A DNA stretch of 64,000 nt, taken from assembly GCA_030035585.1 (NCBI GenBank), contig CM057460.1, forward strand, positions 132,664,714 to 132,728,713. Reading direction: 5' to 3'. Positions within the stretch are counted from its first letter, which is position 1. Each line of letters begins with the position of its first letter. The notes below the pieces were generated by a model, which did not search any database, had not been told where the DNA came from, and saw only the letters and a program-made list of their open reading frames with translations. The DNA is from Dugong dugon (taxonomy: Eukaryota > Chordata > Mammalia > Sirenia > Dugongidae). The translations under genes were made by a program, and so were the position numbers. This document shows, piece by piece, positions 19,885 through 32,143 of the stretch.

Positions 19885-20365
19885 GGCCTTGAGACATAAG
19901 TCTAAACAACCTCCCTAATCTCTAACCTTCAAGAAAAAATGCGACATTTGGCTAGTTTCTAACCCTAGAGAGAAGACGTACTAGTCTTTGATGTCGCGCT
20001 GGGCCTTATCCTGTGACGCCAAGGTGAAAAATTCACCTGTAAGCCATGAAATGATGCTCACTCACTAAGAGAGGGCAGAGGTGAAATCTCCCTCTAGAGT
20101 CTGACTCTCTCCAAAGACAGATTCTGCACTGAGATTCTGCCGCTCCCGACCTTGGACCCTAGCTACAAGGAGCCTCCACCTCCACGGAGTTGGAGCTGTG
20201 GTCAAGCCTTCCTTTCAAGACCTCTCATAAAAGAAGCTTAAAGATTAGGGCTGTAACATAATTGCTAATTCTGACTCTCTGGTTCTAATGAATGTCATGA
20301 TGTCTTACTTATGTGCCTTGCAATGACTACCTTGCAATAAACTAAATAAGTTTATACATGTCAAA
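19885..20365 (+). mobile_element. Possible LTR, unassigned
   Basis: A moderately GC-rich block in AT-rich surroundings, with a TATA-like CATAAAAGAAGC near 20226 and TGCAATAAACTAAATAAG near 20332, in LTR order. No target-site duplication or second copy was found, so this is only a suggestion. Confidence 0.3.
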
Positions 20366-20774
20366 CCTGAACATTTTTTTAATTTATGCTTAAGATAAAG
20401 TCCTGCATGACAGGGAAAGACCTTGGAAGCTCATTCAAATTAAGTGAATTTTAAAATCAACACAGCTAATTGGTGGCAAGACCAAAACTCCTGTTGGCTT
20501 ATTTTGTCTGAAAAGTACCAAAATTCCATCAATATTTTTCTCTACAATTTTATCTTACTGGCTTTGTGAGAGAAAATTCCACTTGTAATAAGCAAACAAC
20601 AGTGATGGTTTAATTAAATATTTGGGTAAAAAAGATTGAGATTTTTTATTTAATTTTTTTAATTTTACTATGTCTATATATTGCAGATATAAATAATTCA
20701 TGTCTTATTGATCTTAAAAATGGAACTGTTGTAACTTACAGTAGTCTGCCCTCATGCCTACCCAGAAAAATTGG

Positions 20775-20920
20775 AAATTTACTTTGTAAAGGACTTATCA
20801 TGTGACAGTTGGTAGCTAAGTACATTGCAAACATTTAAACACACAAGGTTTAAACATGCATGCAAGTCAGAGGAAATTAAGTTCAGGTGTTTAAATTCTT
20901 GCCAAGGCTACATAGCTTTT
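20775..20920 (+). mobile_element. MIR-like SINE fragment
   Basis: AGGAAATTAAGTTCAGGTG followed by CTTGCCAAGGCTACATAGCTTTT follows the MIR core pattern (gain of A-rich core, then TTGCC-AGG-CACA-AGCT). It is cut at its right end by the L1 insertion. Confidence 0.5.
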
Positions 20921-20931
20921 AAATTGTCAAG
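20921..20931 (+). repeat. Target-site duplication of the old L1 (left)
   Basis: AAATTGTCAAG is repeated exactly at 24828-24838, after the L1 A-tail. Confidence 0.85.
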
Positions 20932-23590
20932 ATAAACCAAAACAAGAAATGAGATGGGTGACATTACAACAAAACCAACTGATATAAAAAGGATTGTAAC
21001 AGAATATTATGACTATTGTACTCCAACAAATTTGAAAAGCTAGAATAAATGGACAAACTTCTAGAAAGACACTACCTACACAAACTAACACAAACAGAGG
21101 TAGAAAATTTGAACAGATCCATAACAAAAGAATAAATTGAAGAGGTCATTTAAAAAAAAAAAAAAAAAACTCCCAACAAAAGAAAGCCCCTACCCAGATG
21201 ACTTCACTGGAGATTTCCACCAAAGATTAAGAGAAGAGTTGACACCAATTCTACTCAAAATATTCCAGAACATAGAAAAGAAAGGAATACTCCTTAATTC
21301 ATTCTATGAAGCCAACATAGCCCTGATACCAAAGCCAGGCAAAGACACTACTAAAAAAGAAAATTTCAAACCAATATCTCTCATGAATATAGACACAAAA
21401 ATTCTCAACGAAATTCCAGCCAACAAAATTCAACTGCATAGCAAAAAAAAAGCATCATGATCAAGTGGGATTCATATTAGCGATGCAAGGATGATTCAAT
21501 GTTAGAAAACTGATCAACATAATTCACCACATAAATAAAACAAAGGTAAAGAATCATATGATCACCTAAATCAATGCAGAAAAGGCATTTGATAAAATTC
21601 AACATCTTTTCTTGATTAAAAACTCTCACAAAAATAGGAATAAAATGGAAATTCCTCAACATAACTAAGACCATGTAGGCAAAATAAACAGCTGACATTA
21701 TCCTCAAAGAAGAAAGACTGAGAGCTTTCTCCTTGAGAATGGGAACAAGACAAGGATGCTCTTTATCACAACTCCTATTCAATATTGTACTAGAGGTTTT
21801 AGCTAGAGCAATAAGGCAAGAAAATGAAATAAAGGCTATCCAAATTGGAAAGGAAGAAGTAAAACTATACTTATTCGCATATGACATGATCCTACAGATA
21901 GAAAATCCCAGCGACTCCTCAAGAAAATTACTGTAACTAATAGAAGGATTCAGCAAAGTGGCAGGATACAAGATCAACACACAAAAATCGGTTGGGTTCC
22001 TATACACTAAAAAGGAGGGCTCTGAAAAGGAAATCAAGAAATAAGTACCATTTACAAGAGCCCCTAAAATGATAAAATACCTAAGAATAAACCTAACCAG
22101 GGATGCAAAAGACTTATACAAAGAAAATTATAAAACACTACTGCAAGAAACTAAAAGAGATCTACACAAATGGAAAAATACTTGATGTTCATGGATTGGA
22201 AGACTTAACATTGTGAAAATGTGAATACTACCAAAAGTGATCTACGGACACATAATGCAATTCTGAGCCAAATCCCAACAATATTCTTTACTGAAATGGG
22301 AAAACTAATCCCCAACTTTATATGGAAAGGAAGGAGGCCATAGATAGCTAAAGAAATATGGAAGAAGAAAAAGTAGGCAGCTTCTCACTTCCTGATCTCA
22401 AAACTTACCATACAGCCACAGTAATCAAAATAGCCTGATACTGGTTCAATGACATACACATAGACAAAGGGAATAGAATTGAGAACCCAGAAGTAAATCC
22501 ATCCATCTATGAGCAGCTGATCTTCGACAAAGGATGAAAGTCCATTCAATGCGGAAGAAATAGTGTCTTTAACAAATGGTTCTAGCAAAACTGGATATCT
22601 ATATGCAGGAAAATGAATCAAGATCCATACTTCACATCATGAATAAAAATTAACTCAAAATGGCTCAAAGACCTAAATGTTAATGCTAAAACTGTAAAGT
22701 TCCTGGAAGATAACATAGGGTCAAAACTAAAAGATGTAATTTTCGGCATACATAGTCTATCAAACAAAACTAAAAATGCATGAATGACAGAAGATAAATT
22801 AGATAAGTGAGACCTCCTAAAAGTTAAATACTTATGCTCACTGAAAGACTTTACTAAGAGAGTAAAAAGGTCCACGGACTGGAAAAAATCTTTGGCAACG
22901 ACATATTGGATAAGGGTCTAATCTCTAAAATATATTAAAAATTTCAACAACTCAACAATAAAAAGACAAACAATCCAATCAAAAAAGTTGCAAAGAACAT
23001 GAACAGACACTTCACCAAAGAGGAAATTCAGGTGGCCAACATATACATGAAAAGATACCTGCGATCATTAACCGTTAGAGATATGCAAATCCAAATGTCA
23101 ATGAGATACTATCTCACTCATGCAAAAATGGCAATTATTAAAAAAAAAAAAAAAAACAGAAACAACAAATGCTGATGAGGTTGTGGGGGATTGAAACTCA
23201 TACATTGCTGTTGGGTTTGTAAAATTGTACAACCACTATGGAAAACAGTTTTGTACTTCCTCAAAAAACTAGAAATAGATATACCTTCTAATCCAGCAAT
23301 CCCACTCCTAAGTATATATTCTAGAGCTATAAGAGCAGTGACATGAATAGACACATGCACACCTATGTTCACTGCAGCATTATTCACAATAGCAAAAAGA
23401 TGGAAACAACCTAAGAGCCCATCAACAGATGAATGGATAAACAAATTGTGATACATACATATAATGGAATGCTACCCGACTATAAAGAATAATGAGCAAT
23501 CTGCGAAACATCTGAAAACATGGGTGAATCTGGGGGACACTATGCTGTATGAAATAAGTCAATCACAAAAGTACAAATATTGTATGATGT
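20932..23590 (+). pseudogene. L1 ORF2 remnant in the old L1
   Basis: The C-terminal two thirds of ORF2, broken by many stops and shifts. The reverse-transcriptase region spans about 21130-22200 and the Cys-rich end near 23170-23230. The Asp-Asp catalytic box is altered to A-Y-D in the 21733-21936 frame. No enzymatic product is possible from it. Confidence 0.8.
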
Positions 23591-24827
23591 CACTTTTAAA
23601 AAAGTCAAGAATAGGTATACACACAGAAAGCAACATTTTTTGTTGGTTACCAGGAGCTGGAGGGAGGGGAAATCACCTTCTAGACAGTAGACACTAGTTA
23701 TTTTTGGTGATGGGAAAGGCAATGCCCAATATGGATGAAGACTACATAACTTGTCCAGTGTAAATGAAGACACTAAAATTATTCAAGAATAAGGAGCAAT
23801 TTTGGTAAATGCAGTAACATTTTTTCAACAATAATAACAACCAAAAAATATGTGTGTGCTTACAGAGGTAGACATGTATGCATACATGTGTATAGGGAGG
23901 TACATGCGAGTATGTGGGTGTGCATGTACAGGTATATCTATAGCCATACATGCGTTAATGTGCACTGCATATGCATTCATATATGCAATAAATCACTCAG
24001 GGGGAACAGTTATGGATACTACCTATACACAATAAAACACCTTGTGGGAGAGGTTTACTGGCTTCTAAAGGTTGGGACCATAGTTTCATGGGATAACTTG
24101 GTTATGGTTCAAAAAGATAACATTCTACATCCTAGTTTGGTGAGTAGCATCTGGGGCCTTAAAAGCTTGAGAGTGGTCATTTAAAATATAGCTATCGGTC
24201 TCTGCTCATCTGGAACAAAAGAGAATGAAGGAAACCAAAGACTCAAAGAAGAAACTAGTCCACAGGAGTAATAGCCCACATGAACCATGGCCTCATCCAG
24301 TCTGTAACCAGAAGAACTAGGCAATGCCTGGCTACCACTACTGACCTTTCTGACCAGGGACACAATAGAAGGTCTTGCATTGAAAGTGAAAACAATATAG
24401 AACAAAACTCAAATTCTTAAAAAGCTCAGGCTTACTGAGCAGATAGAGACTAGAGGAACCCCTGAAACTATCATCCTAAGACTCTCTCTGAACTTGGAAC
24501 TGAAGCCACTCCCAGTGGTCACCTTTTATCCAAATAATAGATGGACTTATAAAATAATACTGTAAATACCGTGCTACCTTAAATAATCAACTATATGAGA
24601 CCAAATGGTCAACATTTAACCTAAAACAAAGACAAGAAGCTTAGGAGAGGCACGGAAGCTAGATTAATGGAAACAGAATGGAAATAATGAAAATATTGAC
24701 TCATTATGAAAAATGTAACCAATGTCATGAAACAAGTTAGGTAGCAATTGTTAAATGGGAATCTAATTTGCTATGTAAACTTTCATATAAAATACAACAA
24801 AATACTAAAAAAAAAAAAAAAAACAAG
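20932..24827 (+). mobile_element. Old 5'-truncated L1
   Basis: Plus-strand L1 that starts inside ORF2, upstream of the reverse-transcriptase domain, and ends in an A-run (about 24807-24823). Exact 11-bp duplications flank it. ORF2 text is readable in pieces: [18 protein letters not shown] (21137-21460), then a stretch with ARAIRQ and [11 protein letters not shown] (21733-21936), and the C-terminal end near 23464-23600. It is clearly more diverged than the other L1s: the FADD box reads FAYD. The 3' UTR (about 23600-24806) is not closely similar to that of copies 1 and 2, so this is an older L1 subfamily. Confidence 0.88.
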
Positions 24828-24838
24828 AAATTGTCAAG
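24828..24838 (+). repeat. Target-site duplication of the old L1 (right)
   Basis: AAATTGTCAAG, matching 20921-20931. Confidence 0.85.
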
Positions 24839-24937
24839 GTAATTCAAAATTTTAAAGAATGTAAAGTTTTTCACACTTTTAGATTCTTCCAACTGTTCAT
24901 TGTCTTAATAGAGTGGAAAATTGCTTAACTCCATGTG

Positions 24938-25095
24938 GTGTGGGGAGCCGCTGATTAAGACCTTGGCTGCTAACCAAAAGGTCATCAGTTCGAATCCACA
25001 AACTGCTCCTTGGAAATCCTATGGGGCAGTTCTACTGTGTCCTATAAGGTTGCTAAGAGTCGGAATCAACTCGACGGCAATGAGTTTGGTTTTGG
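24938..25095 (+). mobile_element. AfroSINE, well preserved
   Basis: Plus-strand copy with head GGAGCCGCTGATTAAG, GACCTTGGCTGCTAACC, box-B GGTCATCAGTTCGAATCC, GCTCCTTGGAAATCCTATGG, and tail TAAGAGTCGGAATCAACTCG then ACGGCAATGAGTTTGG. It is one of the least decayed copies here. The box-B motif GTTCGAATCC is intact, as expected for a tRNA-derived pol III promoter. The 68-codon frame across it is incidental. Confidence 0.92.
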
Positions 25096-25323
25096 ATTTT
25101 CTGTGTTGTGGATTAGAAGGTTTCTAGCTATGAAAGAAGAATAATGAAACTAAGGCATACATATTTAAAAATATTACTTCAAGCTTAAATACCTGAAATA
25201 TTTGTCAGTCTTTCGATATAGGTTGAAGCCTTCTGTCTGAGTATGTGTTCTTTTAAAGGAGTTATGAGTTGTCTTTCTTGTATAAACTATGGTTTAGAAT
25301 TTTCAGTTTGGATTTTTTTAAAG
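25096..25323. other. Unrecognised flank
   Basis: Short AT-rich spacer between the AfroSINE and L1 copy 2. It does not resemble the segment transduced by copy 1. Confidence 0.6.
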
Positions 25324-25337
25324 TGGAATGAGATTTT
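25324..25337 (-). repeat. Target-site duplication of L1 copy 2 (3' side)
   Basis: TGGAATGAGATTTT is repeated at 33844-33857. On the right side it is followed by AAGG, so the pre-insertion site was GAGATTTT/AAGG, a perfect TTTT/AA L1 endonuclease site on the primed strand. Confidence 0.9.
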
Positions 25338-25347
25338 TTTTTTTTTT

Positions 25348-26842
25348 AATATATTTTATTGTACTTCAGGTGAAAGCTTACAGAGCAAATAGTTTCTCAT
25401 GAAATAGTAGTACACATGTTGTTTTTTGACATTGGTTAACAACCCAACAACGTATTAAGCCTCTAAATTCTCAACCTTTTTTTTTGATGAAAATTACAGA
25501 TGGCCAAAGATACACCGTTTCAAAAATTTCTACATTCACAGTTCAGTGACATTGACTACGCTCTTCCAACTGTGCTGTTATTCTCACTTAAGATGAAGGC
25601 TTACAGAACAAAATAGTTTTTCATTTAACAGTTACTACACATGTTGCCCTATGACAATGGTTAACAATCTCACAGCACATCAAGAATATCCTTACTCCAC
25701 CTTGTGTTCCCTATCACCAGGAGGCTTCCTTGTCCCCTTCTGTCTTCTGGACCTTGTCAGTGGACTATTGTACCTCTTTAGTCTCATTTGTTTATTTATT
25801 TATTTATTTATTTTTATTTTATTTAAACACCATTTCAAAACTTTTTACTTACACATTTAAGTGATATTGACTATGCTCTTCCAATTGTGCTGCCATTCTC
25901 GCCCAAGATGAAGGCTTACAGGACAAAACAGCCTCCCATTTAATAGTTACTACAAATGTTGCCCTATAGCAGTGGTCAACAATCTCACAATACATCGACA
26001 GTGTCCTTATTCAATTTGTGTTCCTTATCATCAGTTTCCTACTCTCCCTCTGCCTTCTGGCCCTTGTCACCGGACTCCTGTACATCGTTAGTCCCATTTA
26101 GTTTTACTGGGGTGTCCATTCCCAGGCTTAACATCAAACCTTGAAGGTAACTTCACCTCTGAGCTGAAAGGGTGTCTGGGGGCCACACTCTCGAGGTTTC
26201 TCTAGTATTCTTTAGGCCAGTATATCTGGTCTTCTTCTTCTTTTTTTTTTTTTTTTTGGGAGTTAAAATTATGCTCTACATCCTACTCCAGCTCTGCCCA
26301 GAACCCTCTGTTGTGATCCTGGTCAGAGAAGTCATTGGTGGTAGCCGGGCACCATCCAGCTGTACTGGGCTCAGTCCCGTGGAGGCCTTGGTAGCTGTGG
26401 ACCATTAGTCCTTTGGACTAATCTTTTCCTTGTATCCTGTTCTCTTCGTTCTCCCTTGTTCCCGAAGGAATGAGATCAGTGGAGCATCTTAGATGGCCGC
26501 TCATAGGTTTTTAAGACCCCAGACACTACTCACCAAGGTAGAATGTAGAGCATTATCTTTATAAGTAGTGTCATGCCAATTGAGCTAGATGTTCCCCGAG
26601 ATCATGGTCCCCAGAGCCCTCCGTCCAACAACTCAGTCCCTCGGGGGGTTTGGATGTGTCTATAGGGCCTCCATGACCTTTCCTTGTGCAGGTTGTGTTA
26701 GTTTCCCCTGTACTATGTACTATCTCATCTCTCACCCAAGTTACCACTTACCTATTACCTATTTAGTATTTCCCCCCCCCCTCCCATCCCTGGTAACCAA
26801 CAAGGATTGTTACATTTTGCATGTGAATTTTTTCATGGGTTT
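25348..26842 (-). other. L1 copy 2 3' UTR with three related units
   Basis: Same layout as in copy 1 (GCTTACAG block three times, TTTA repeat near 25789-25815, T-rich patch near 26235-26257). Non-coding. Confidence 0.75.
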
Positions 26843-29800
26843 TTACAATAGAGGTCTCATACAATATTTGTCCTTTTGTGATTGACTTATTTCAATCAGC
26901 ATGATGTCCTCCAGTTTCATCCATGTTATGAGATTGTTCACCGATTCATTGTTCTTTCTCGTTGCATAGTACTCCATTGTGTGTATGTACCATAGTTTGT
27001 GTATCCATTCGTCTGTTGATGGACATCGAGGTTGTTTCCATCATTTTGCTATTGTGAATAATGCTGCCATGAACATAGGTGTGCATATGTCTATTCTAGT
27101 GATGACTCTTATTTCTCTAGGATATATTCCTAGGAGTGGGATTGCTGGATCGAATGGTACGTCTATTTCTAGCTTTCTGAGGAAACGCCATATCATTTTC
27201 CAAAATGGCTGTATCATTTGGCATTCCCACCAGCAGTGTATAAGAGTTCCCGTCTCCCCGCAGCCCCTCCAACATTTGTTATTTCCAGTGTTTTTGATTC
27301 GTGCCAGTAATGCCGGGGTGAGATGGTATCTCATTGTGGTTTTAATTTGCATTTCTCTAATGGCTAGTGATCGCGAGCATTTCCTCATGTGTCTGTTGGC
27401 CATTTGAATGTCTTCCTTGGTGAAGTGTCTGTTCATTTCCTTTGCCCATTTTTTGACAGGATTTGTTGTCTTTTTGTTGTAGAGGTGTTGGATTTTCTTG
27501 TAGATTATGGAGATTAGACCTTTGTCTGACTTGTACTGTCCAAAAATTTTTTCCCAGTCTGTAGGTTCTCTTTTAACTCTTTTGGTGAAATCTTTTGAAG
27601 AGCATAGATGTTTGATTTTTAGAAGATCCCAATTATCTAGTTTATCTGTTGGGTTTTTTGTGTTGATGTTTATGGTTTGTATCCTGTTAATGCCATGTAT
27701 TAAGGTCTGAAGTGTTGGTCCTATTTTTCTTCTATGAATTTTATAGTTTGAGGCTTTATATTCAGGTCTTTGATCCATTTTGAAGTAGTTTTTGTATATG
27801 GTGTGAGGTATGGGTCCTGTTTCATTTTTCTACAAATGGATATCCAGTTTTGCCAGCACCATTTGTTAAAAAGACTGTCTTTTCCCCATTTGATGTATTT
27901 TGGGCCCTTGTCAAAAATCAGGTGACCGTAGGTGGATGGATTTACATCTGAGTTCTCAATTCTGTTCCATTGGTCAATGTCTCTGTTGTTGTACCAGTAC
28001 CAGGCTGTTTTGAGTACTGTAGCTGTATAGTAGGTTCTCAAGTCAGGTAGTGTGAGTCCTCCAACTTTATTCTTCTTCTTCAGTAGTGCTTTACTTATTC
28101 GGGGTTTCTTCCCTTTCCATATAAAGTTAATAATTAGTTTTTCCATCTCTTTGAAGAATGTTGTTGGTATTTGTATCGGAATTGCATTGTATTTGTAGAT
28201 TGCTTTAGGTAGAATTGCCATTTTCACAATGTTGAGTCTGCCTATCCATGAGCATGGTATGTTTTTCCATTTATGTAGATCCCTTTGGGTTTCATGCAGC
28301 AGTGTTTTGTAGTTTTCTTTGTATAGGTCTTTTATATTCCTGGTCAGATTTATTCCTAAGTATTTTATCGTTTTAGGGGCTATTGAAAATGGTATTGATT
28401 TCCTAATCTCCTTTTCATCGTTCTCTTTACCGGTGTATAGGAATCCAACTGATTTTTGAATGTTTATCTTGTATCCTGCTACTCTGCTGAATCTTTCTAT
28501 TACTTCCAGTAAATTTCTCATGGAGTCTTTAGGGTTTTCTATGTATAGTATCATATCATCGGCAAACAGGGAGAGTTTAACTTCTTCATTACCAATTTGG
28601 ATGCCCTTTATTTCTTTCTCTTGCCTTACTGCTCTAGCTAGAACTTCCAGCACAATGTTAAATAGGAGTGGTGATAAAGCGCATCCTTGTCTTGTTCCTG
28701 TTTTCAGGGGGAATGTTTTCAGCCTTTCTCCATTAAGAATGATGTTGGCTGTTGGTTTTGCATAGATGCCCTTTATTATGTTGAGAAATTTCCCTTCTAT
28801 ACCTATTTTATTGAGAGCTTTTATCAGGAATGGGTGTTGGACTTTGTCAGATGCCTTTTCTGCATCAATTGAGATAATCATGTGATTTTTTTCTTTCCTT
28901 TTATTTATGTGGTGGATTACGTTGATGGATTTTCTAATGTTAAACCATCCTTGCATACCTGGTATGAATCCTACTTGGTCGTGGTGTATTATTTTTTTGA
29001 TATGATACTGAATTCTATTGGCTAGAATTTTGTTCAGAATTTTTGCATCTATATTTATGAGAGATATTGGTCTATAATTTTCTTTTTTTGTGATGTCTTT
29101 GCCTGGTTTTGGTATCAGCGTTATGCTGGCTTCATAGAATGAATTTGGAAGTGTTGCTTCCTCTTCTATGCTCTGAAATAACTTGAGTAGAACTGGTACG
29201 AGCTCTTCTGTAAATGTTTTGTAGAATTCTCCAGTGAAGCCATCTGGGCCAGGGCTTTTTTTGGTTGGGAGTTTTTTTATTACCTTTTCAATCTCTTCCC
29301 TTGTTATGGGTCTGTTCAGATTTCAATATCACTTTGTTGTAGTTTGGGTAGGCCGTATGTTTCTAGAAATTTATCCATTTCCTCTAGGTTTTCAAATTTG
29401 TTGGAATATAGTTTTTCATAATATTCTGTTATAATCCTTTTTATTTCAGTTGGGTCTGTTGTAATGTCCCCCATTTCATTTCTTATTTGGGTTATTTGTG
29501 CCCTCTGCTGTTTTTCTTTTGTCAGTCTGGCCAGTGGTTTGTCGATTTTGTTGATTCTTTCAAAGAACCAACTTTTGGTTTTGTTGATTCTTTCTATTGT
29601 TTTTCTGTCGTCTATTTCATTGATTTCTGCTCTGATCTTTACTATTTCCTTTCTTCCGGTGGTTGTAGGCTTTTTTTGTTGTTCTCTTTCTATTTGTTTG
29701 AGTTCTGTAGTTAATGTTTTGATTTTGTCCCTTTCTTCTGTTTTGATATGTGCATCTATTGCTATAAATTGTCCTCTGAGGACTGCCTTTGCTGTGTCCC

Positions 29801-30662
29801 AAAGGTTTTGGTATGATGTGTTTTCATTTTCATTTGATTCTAGGAATTTTTTAATTCCATCTCTGATTTCTTCTATTACCCATTGATGTGTAAGCAGATT
29901 ATTATTCAGTTTCCATGTGTTTGATTTTTTTTCCTTGCTCTTTCTAGTGTTAATTTCTACCTTGATGGCATTGTGGTCAGAGAAGATACTGTGAATTATC
30001 TCAGCATTTTGGATCTTGTTGATGATTGCTCTGTGGCCTAAGATGTGGTCTATTCTGGAGAACGTTCCATGTGCATTGGAAAAGAATGTGTACTTTGCAG
30101 CGGTTGGATGGATTGTTCTATGTATGTCTATGAGGTCCAGTTGGCTGATTGTGTCCTTTAGGTCTTCTGTATCTTTGCTGAGTTTCTTTTTAGTTGTTCT
30201 GTCCTTTACTGAGAGTGGTGTGTTGAAGTCTCCTACTATTGTTGTGGAACTGTCAATTTCTCTTCTCAGTGCTGTTAGAGTTTTTTTTATGTATTTTGGA
30301 GCCCTGTCATTGGGTGCATAGATATTTATTATGGTTATGTCTTCATGATGGGTCATCCCCTTAATCATTATATAGTGTCCTTCTTTGTCTTTTATGGTAG
30401 ATTTTGTTTTAAAGTCTATTTTATCTGAGATTAGAATTGCCAATCCTGCTCTTTTTTGATAGTTGTTAGCTTGATATATTTTTTTCCAACCTTTGATTTT
30501 TAATAAATTCACATCTTTGTTTCTAAGATGTGTCTCTTGTAGACAGCATATAGATGGATCCTGTTTTCTTATCCATTCTGCCACTGTCCGTCGCTTTATG
30601 GGTGCATTGAGTCCATTTACGTTCAGTGTAATTATTGATAGATGTGAGTTTGTTGCTGTCAT
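26843..30662 (-). pseudogene. L1 ORF2 of copy 2, broken by two frameshifts and a stop
   Basis: The first 448 codons (30662-29316) are open and carry a complete-looking endonuclease: N at codon 14, QETHL, NIYAPN with Tyr at codon 115, VGDFN, SRIDHILGH, and SDH with Ser at codon 228. The first lesion is a 1-bp deletion in a T-run at about 29320 (TTT where copy 1 has TTTT). The reverse transcriptase, with [11 protein letters not shown], lies in 28956-27721. The second lesion is a 1-bp deletion in a T-run at about 27724. The Cys-rich end (C-x3-C-x7-H-x4-C) lies in 27778-27041, ended early by a CGA-to-TGA (Arg to stop) change at 27041-27043 that looks like CpG decay. The normal stop would be at 26843-26845. 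A protein made of the endonuclease alone is the most this copy could make. Confidence 0.93.
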
Positions 30663-30850
30663 TTTGTAGTGCTTTTTTTTGTGATGCTGAAGTTTTCTTT
30701 GTTCTTCTTACTCTCTTGTGCTGAGTTCCTTTTGTTTGTTGATTTTGTGTTCATTTCTTTTGTTTTTGTAGGTTTTGTTTTTGTTGAGACTTTCTGTTTT
30801 TCCTCTTTATTTTTATGAGTTGGTTTGTTAACTTTTTTTGTGGTTACCAT
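30659..30850 (-). CDS. Small Lys/Thr-rich inter-ORF frame of L1 copy 2 (hypothetical)
   Basis: 63 codons, the same start (MVTTKKVNK) and end (STTK) as in copy 1. The TGA stop overlaps the ORF2 start as ATGA (30659-30662). Two residues differ from copy 1 (E and Q in KEEKQK). No domain is recognised. Whether it is translated is unknown. Confidence 0.35.
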   Translation of the reverse strand: MVTTKKVNKPTHKNKEEKQKVSTKTKPTKTKEMNTKSTNKRNSAQESKKNKENFSITKKSTTK

Positions 30851-31093
30851 GAATTTTACCCTTATCTTTATAATTTTGAAGCAGTCTACCGTTACTTGGT
30901 ATCGCCTTGCCTTCTTCTCCTTTAGAAGGTTCTATACCTAGGCCGTTTGTTCCCTCTTTCATTGTTTTGATGTTGTTGTCATCCTTTGATTGATTTCTCT
31001 GATTCCCTGTTGTATATCTTTTGTTTTTGGAAAGTCGTCTGTAGTTCAGTTCCTAGAATGGTATCTGGTTCATGTGAACCTGTGTCCTAGGTC

Positions 31094-32143
31094 CTAGGTC
31101 CTGCCTGAGGGCTGAAGCTGTTTGTCCTCAGATCGAAGAACTCCCTTTAATAATTCTTGTAAGTTTGGTTTGACTTTTGCATATTCCTTTAGTTTCTGTT
31201 TATCTGGAAATGACCTAATTTCACCATCAAATCTGAATGAGAGTTTTGCAGGATATATTATTCTTGGCTGACAATTTTTTTCTTTCAAGATTTTATATAT
31301 GTCATCCCATTGCCTTCTTGCCTGCATGGTTTCTGCTGAATAATCTGAGCTTAGTCTTATTGTTTCTCCTCTGTATGTGACTTCTTGTTTTTCACGAGCT
31401 GCTCTCAGGATTCTTTGTTTGTCTTTAGTTTTAGCGAGTGTGAATATGATATGTCTTGGTGATTTTCTTTTGGGGTCTCTTCTATATGGGGTTCGTTGAG
31501 CTTCTTGGATGACCAGCTTTTCATCTTTCATGATATTGGGAAAGTTTTCTGTCAGCAGTTCCTCAATGATCCTCTCTGTGTTTTCTGTTTTCTCCCCCTG
31601 TTCTGGTATGCCAATCACTCGTAAGTTTTTGCTTTTAATTGTGTCCCACATAACTCTCAGGGTCTCTCCATTTTTCTTTGTTCTTTTTTCTGAGTTTTCC
31701 TGAAACAGAGTTGTATCCAAGTGTTTGTCTTCAGTTCCACTGATCCTGTCTTCCATGGTTTCAAATCTACTTCTCAGCCCTTCTATGACACCGTCCATTT
31801 CTGAAATCTTGTTGTTTATCTTTTGGATTTCTAATTGTTGTTTTTGTATAATTTCGAGTTGTGAATTTATTTTGGCATTTTGTTCTTGCATCATCTTCCT
31901 GAATTCTTCCAATTTTTTGTCTGTATTTTCCATAAATTTGTCTATTTTTTCCTCATGTTTGTCAGCTTTTTGCCTCAATTCTTGGAAAATTCCGAGTATT
32001 AGTGATTTGAGTTCCGTATCAGGTACTTCTAGTGCATTTTCTTCCACAGGAGAGTTATCTGGTGTTTTAATTTGGACGCCTATTGGAGCCATCTTGTCTT
32101 GTTTTTGTAAATGTTTTGATATTGTTTGCTGTTTTCGTGGCAT
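31094..32143 (-). CDS. L1 ORF1 protein of copy 2, intact
   Basis: 349 codons, no internal stop: coiled coil (about residues 60-140), RRM-like domain (NLRVIGIPE, SPRHIIF, ILRAAREK) and C-terminal domain (QARRQWDDIYKILKEKN, YPAKLSF). It is the RNA-binding partner of ORF2 in the L1 particle. It starts MPRKQQ, against MLRKQQ in copy 1; a downstream Met (MAPIGV) again has the stronger context. With ORF2 broken, any ORF1 protein from here could only act on other L1 RNAs. Confidence 0.92.
   Translation of the reverse strand: MPRKQQTISKHLQKQDKMAPIGVQIKTPDNSPVEENALEVPDTELKSLILGIFQELRQKADKHEEKIDKFMENTDKKLEEFRKMMQEQNAKINSQLEIIQKQQLEIQKINNKISEMDGVIEGLRSRFETMEDRISGTEDKHLDTTLFQENSEKRTKKNGETLRVMWDTIKSKNLRVIGIPEQGEKTENTERIIEELLTENFPNIMKDEKLVIQEAQRTPYRRDPKRKSPRHIIFTLAKTKDKQRILRAAREKQEVTYRGETIRLSSDYSAETMQARRQWDDIYKILKEKNCQPRIIYPAKLSFRFDGEIRSFPDKQKLKEYAKVKPNLQELLKGVLRSEDKQLQPSGRT

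Noticed and set aside
23850..24184. Overlapping frames over a TGTATGCATACATG-type region
   Set aside because: Low-complexity alternating purine-pyrimidine stretch in an old L1 3' region; no protein features.
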